A DNA stretch of 8,365 nt from Planctomycetota bacterium. GTDB lineage: Bacteria > Planctomycetota > Phycisphaerae > Sedimentisphaerales > Anaerohalosphaeraceae. Shown piece after piece: positions 6,826-8,365 of this stretch. The notes beneath the pieces were generated by a model. The model did not search any database. It was not told where the DNA came from and was given only the letters and a program-made list of their open reading frames with translations. Where the stretch lies: the NCBI GenBank assembly GCA_003644215.1, contig QNBU01000037.1:1-8365 (forward strand). The letters are read 5' to 3'. Each line of letters starts with the position of its first letter. Position 1 is the stretch's first letter. A program made the translations under genes and the position numbers.

Positions 6826-6935
6826 GGAAATCCCGTTTGGCCTTTGCCCCACTGGCTACAATCGCTTGCGGCGGAGGGTCATTTGTGATACGATAAAGAC
6901 AAATGGGGTGATGAAAATGCGTTGCCGGGATTTCC
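6826..6935 (+). other. 110-nt structured element closed by a perfect 10-bp inverted repeat
   Basis: GGAAATCCCG (6826-6835) is exactly complementary to CGGGATTTCC (6926-6935). Inside, CATTTGT (6880-6886) can pair with ACAAATG (6899-6905) around a 12-nt loop, and CAATCGC (with one bulged T) near 6859-6865 can pair with GCGTTG (6920-6925) adjoining the outer stem. CCCCA (6847-6851) and TGGGG (6904-6908) offer a competing pairing. I do not recognise a known riboswitch class: no TPP, cobalamin, FMN, SAM, glycine or c-di-GMP core was seen. It may be a cis-acting leader RNA of the downstream gene, the 3' end of the phosphatase mRNA, or a small transposed palindrome. It is non-coding on both strands. 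Confidence 0.5.
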
Positions 6936-6955
6936 GATATTTATTTTTAGCCCCT

Positions 6956-6983
6956 CCGAGATTTTGAGTGGTTTCGGTTTTTT
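6956..6983 (+). terminator. Weak intrinsic terminator or attenuator hairpin with T6 tract
   Basis: CCGAGAT (6956-6962) can pair with GTTTCGG (6971-6977), including two G-U pairs, around an 8-nt loop. Six T residues (6978-6983) follow directly. It is enclosed by a second inverted repeat, CCGATAT (6934-6940) with ATATCGG (6986-6992), which overlaps two bases of the preceding 110-nt element, so alternative folds are possible. The stem is weak, with only three G-C pairs. It could end the phosphatase operon or attenuate transcription into the gene at 7011. Confidence 0.35.
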
Positions 6984-7010
6984 GGATATCGGCAAACGGC
7001 AAGGGAGATA

Positions 7011-7826
7011 ATGATGCTGTGGCTTGAAATATTTGGGATTCTTCTAATCGCCGTCACGGGGATTGTATTGGGACAATGGGCCTCGGGTCGGTCCACATCG
7101 GCCCGCATCTTCGCGATGGGCGTTTCATTTGCCGTCGTGGGGTTGATTTTGATGGCTCGGTTGGGCAGTTTGTGGGAGATGTTCCCCTTGCTTCGTCCGA
7201 TTGCCGCCAGCCGCCTGCGGTTTGTATTGCTGGCCTTTTCGGTAACGCTCGGCCTGACGGCCCCCTTGACACAGCTTCGCAGTTATGTCTCCCGGTTTAT
7301 CACCTGCCTTGTGATGGCTTTCTTTGTTGCGATCTTGATTAGCTTTCCGTTTTTAGGCCCGGCCCTGATTCGGTCCGAGCTGGCCGCTTCACAGACACGG
7401 ATCGATATCGATGGTGTTTGCCGACAGACGCAGCCGTTTACCTGCGGCCCGGCGGCAGCGGTAACAGCCCTCAATCGTTTTGGTATCGAAGCCACCGAAG
7501 CCCGTCTTGCCATGCAGTCGCGTACCAGCCCGGTGATCGGCACATCGCCGTGGGATCTCTATAAAACACTCAAATCAGACTATTCAGCCGGGGGAATTGA
7601 ATACTCCTTTTTGCATATGCGTTCGATTGACCAACTCCCCGCCGATGCGATTTTGCTGGCGGTCGTGCGGGATGCCCCAGCCACAGATCACTGCGTAGCG
7701 GTCCTGGCGGTCAATGAAAACACCGTTACCGTCGCCGACCCGATGGCGGGACTGGTTCATATGCCGCGCGACAGCTTCACCCAACTCTGGCGCAACTGCG
7801 GCATCCTCCTCCAGCGGCCGATGTAG
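7011..7826 (+). CDS. Membrane-anchored C39/papain-like cysteine peptidase domain protein
   Basis: The 271-aa protein has four predicted membrane helices (about 3-22, 32-50, 69-88 and 95-115) and then a soluble domain (about 128-271). The soluble domain resembles peptidase C39: Gln139 six residues before the candidate nucleophile Cys145 (PFTCGPAAAV), the same Gln-Cys spacing as papain, then His227 (TDHCVAVL) and Asp243 (VADPMAG). Basic residues in the loops GRSTSAR (26-32) and QLRSYVSR (88-95) place these loops inside, so both termini and the peptidase domain should face the periplasm. In bacteriocin ABC exporters the C39 domain is cytoplasmic and fused to a transporter. Here there is no ATPase and no adjacent leader-peptide gene, so the substrate is unknown. 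GGGAG ends 3 nt before the first ATG and 6 nt before a second ATG at 7014, which may be the real start. The gene has its own structured leader and is probably not part of the phosphatase operon. Confidence 0.82.
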   Translation: MMLWLEIFGILLIAVTGIVLGQWASGRSTSARIFAMGVSFAVVGLILMARLGSLWEMFPLLRPIAASRLRFVLLAFSVTLGLTAPLTQLRSYVSRFITCLVMAFFVAILISFPFLGPALIRSELAASQTRIDIDGVCRQTQPFTCGPAAAVTALNRFGIEATEARLAMQSRTSPVIGTSPWDLYKTLKSDYSAGGIEYSFLHMRSIDQLPADAILLAVVRDAPATDHCVAVLAVNENTVTVADPMAGLVHMPRDSFTQLWRNCGILLQRPM

Positions 7827-7917
7827 CCAAGACAAAAACGCGGCGGCGCAAGTGAGCCCGATAAAGTCATCGGAACAGATGCACCCAGCTTCCCATCGCA
7901 CAAATATGGTTTCACAG

Positions 7918-8365
7918 TCAATAGATGAACATTGCGTCGCCGTAGGAGTAGAAGCGGTATTTTTGCTCGATGGCGTGTTGGTAGGCCTCCAGAACAGTCT
8001 CCATCCCGGCGAATGCCCCGACCAGTGCCAGCAGTGTGGATTTGGGCAGGTGGAAGTTGGTGAGCATCGCATCGACGATCTTAAACTCATAGCCGGGCTG
8101 GATGAACAGTTTAGTTTTTCCCTGTGCCGGTTGGATATGGCGATTGTTGGCGACACTTTCCAGCGTTCGGACCGAGGTGGTCCCGACAGCGATAATCCGC
8201 CCGCCGGCATCGACGGTGTTATTGATCACATCCGCTGCTTCGGTGCCGATCTCATAGCGTTCTTCGTGCATCGGATGTTCGTCCAGTGTTTCGGTTTGTA
8301 CCGGGCGAAAGGTTCCGATGCCCACATGCAGTGTGATATAGGCAAGTTCAACGCCGAGGTCTTTA
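7918..8365 (-). CDS. queA: S-adenosylmethionine:tRNA ribosyltransferase-isomerase QueA, C-terminal part
   Basis: QueA transfers and rearranges the ribosyl group of SAM onto preQ1 in the wobble position of GUN-anticodon tRNAs, giving epoxyqueuosine. The reading frame is open from the right window edge to the TGA at 7918-7920, about 149 residues, or the last 40 percent of a usual 340-360-aa protein. The 5' part lies outside. Recognisable blocks are GVELAYITLHVGIGTFRPV, matching E. coli GVEMAFVTLHVGAGTFQPV, then HPMHEERYEI, AVGTTSVRTLES, FIQPGYEFKIVDAMLTNFHLP, KSTLLALVGAFAG and the C-terminal YRFYSYGDAMFI. All are strongly conserved in the family. It converges on the peptidase gene across a 91-bp gap that has no strong terminator, only a 5-bp CCGAT/ATCGG hairpin (7858-7873) without a T tract. 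Confidence 0.97.
   Translation of the reverse strand, partial: KDLGVELAYITLHVGIGTFRPVQTETLDEHPMHEERYEIGTEAADVINNTVDAGGRIIAVGTTSVRTLESVANNRHIQPAQGKTKLFIQPGYEFKIVDAMLTNFHLPKSTLLALVGAFAGMETVLEAYQHAIEQKYRFYSYGDAMFIY

Noticed and set aside
7858..7873. CCGAT/ATCGG hairpin between the peptidase gene and queA
   Set aside because: It has a 5-bp stem and no T tract on either strand, so it is not supported as a bidirectional terminator.
7584..8210. 208-codon open frame on the minus strand
   Set aside because: It runs out of frame through queA and into the antisense of the peptidase gene. The conserved QueA sequence is in another frame, so this is a shadow.

Overview
The window is a compact bacterial chromosome segment of moderate GC content, with short intergenic gaps and both strands used. 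It most resembles a planctomycete, probably of the Phycisphaerae/Sedimentisphaerales type. The reasons are an archaeal-type thymidylate synthase in a bacterial operon, a large secreted protein with a thioredoxin-like region and TPR-like helices, and a GCGGATT-type inverted-repeat element. This placement is an inference from style, not from a marker gene. No phage, plasmid, CRISPR or defence locus is visible.

Left block (1-2701, minus strand): ribE (riboflavin synthase) is followed by pdxA (vitamin B6 pathway) with overlapping or near-abutting coding ends, then by a 161-bp inverted-repeat element, then by rsmA/ksgA (16S rRNA dimethyltransferase), which runs off the left edge. A good sigma70-type promoter (TTGACT, 17 bp, TAATAT) precedes ribE. 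The repeat element supplies the last five codons and stop of pdxA. It also contains a consensus-like promoter (TTGGCA, 18 bp, TATAAT) aimed at rsmA, so it may have split and re-promoted an ancestral pdxA-rsmA unit.

Middle block (2922-6727, plus strand): three genes with 24-26 bp gaps and good ribosome binding sites look like one operon. They encode a secreted 534-aa protein of unknown function, an atypical archaeal-type thymidylate synthase with recognisable catalytic residues, and an exported PhoA-family alkaline phosphatase with the His/Trp variant metal site. The divergent gap 2702-2921 holds the ribE promoter and a near-perfect 14-bp direct repeat of unknown function.

Right block (6728-8365): a 283-bp non-coding leader contains a 110-nt element closed by a perfect 10-bp inverted repeat, a second overlapping inverted repeat, and a weak hairpin followed by six T residues. 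It precedes a gene for a four-helix membrane protein with a C39/papain-like cysteine peptidase domain predicted to face outward. Converging on it from the right edge is the 3' part of queA (queuosine tRNA modification).

Most genes are housekeeping. The parts most worth a second look are the structured leader of the membrane peptidase, the repeat element that edits pdxA and promotes rsmA, and the archaeal-type thymidylate synthase.
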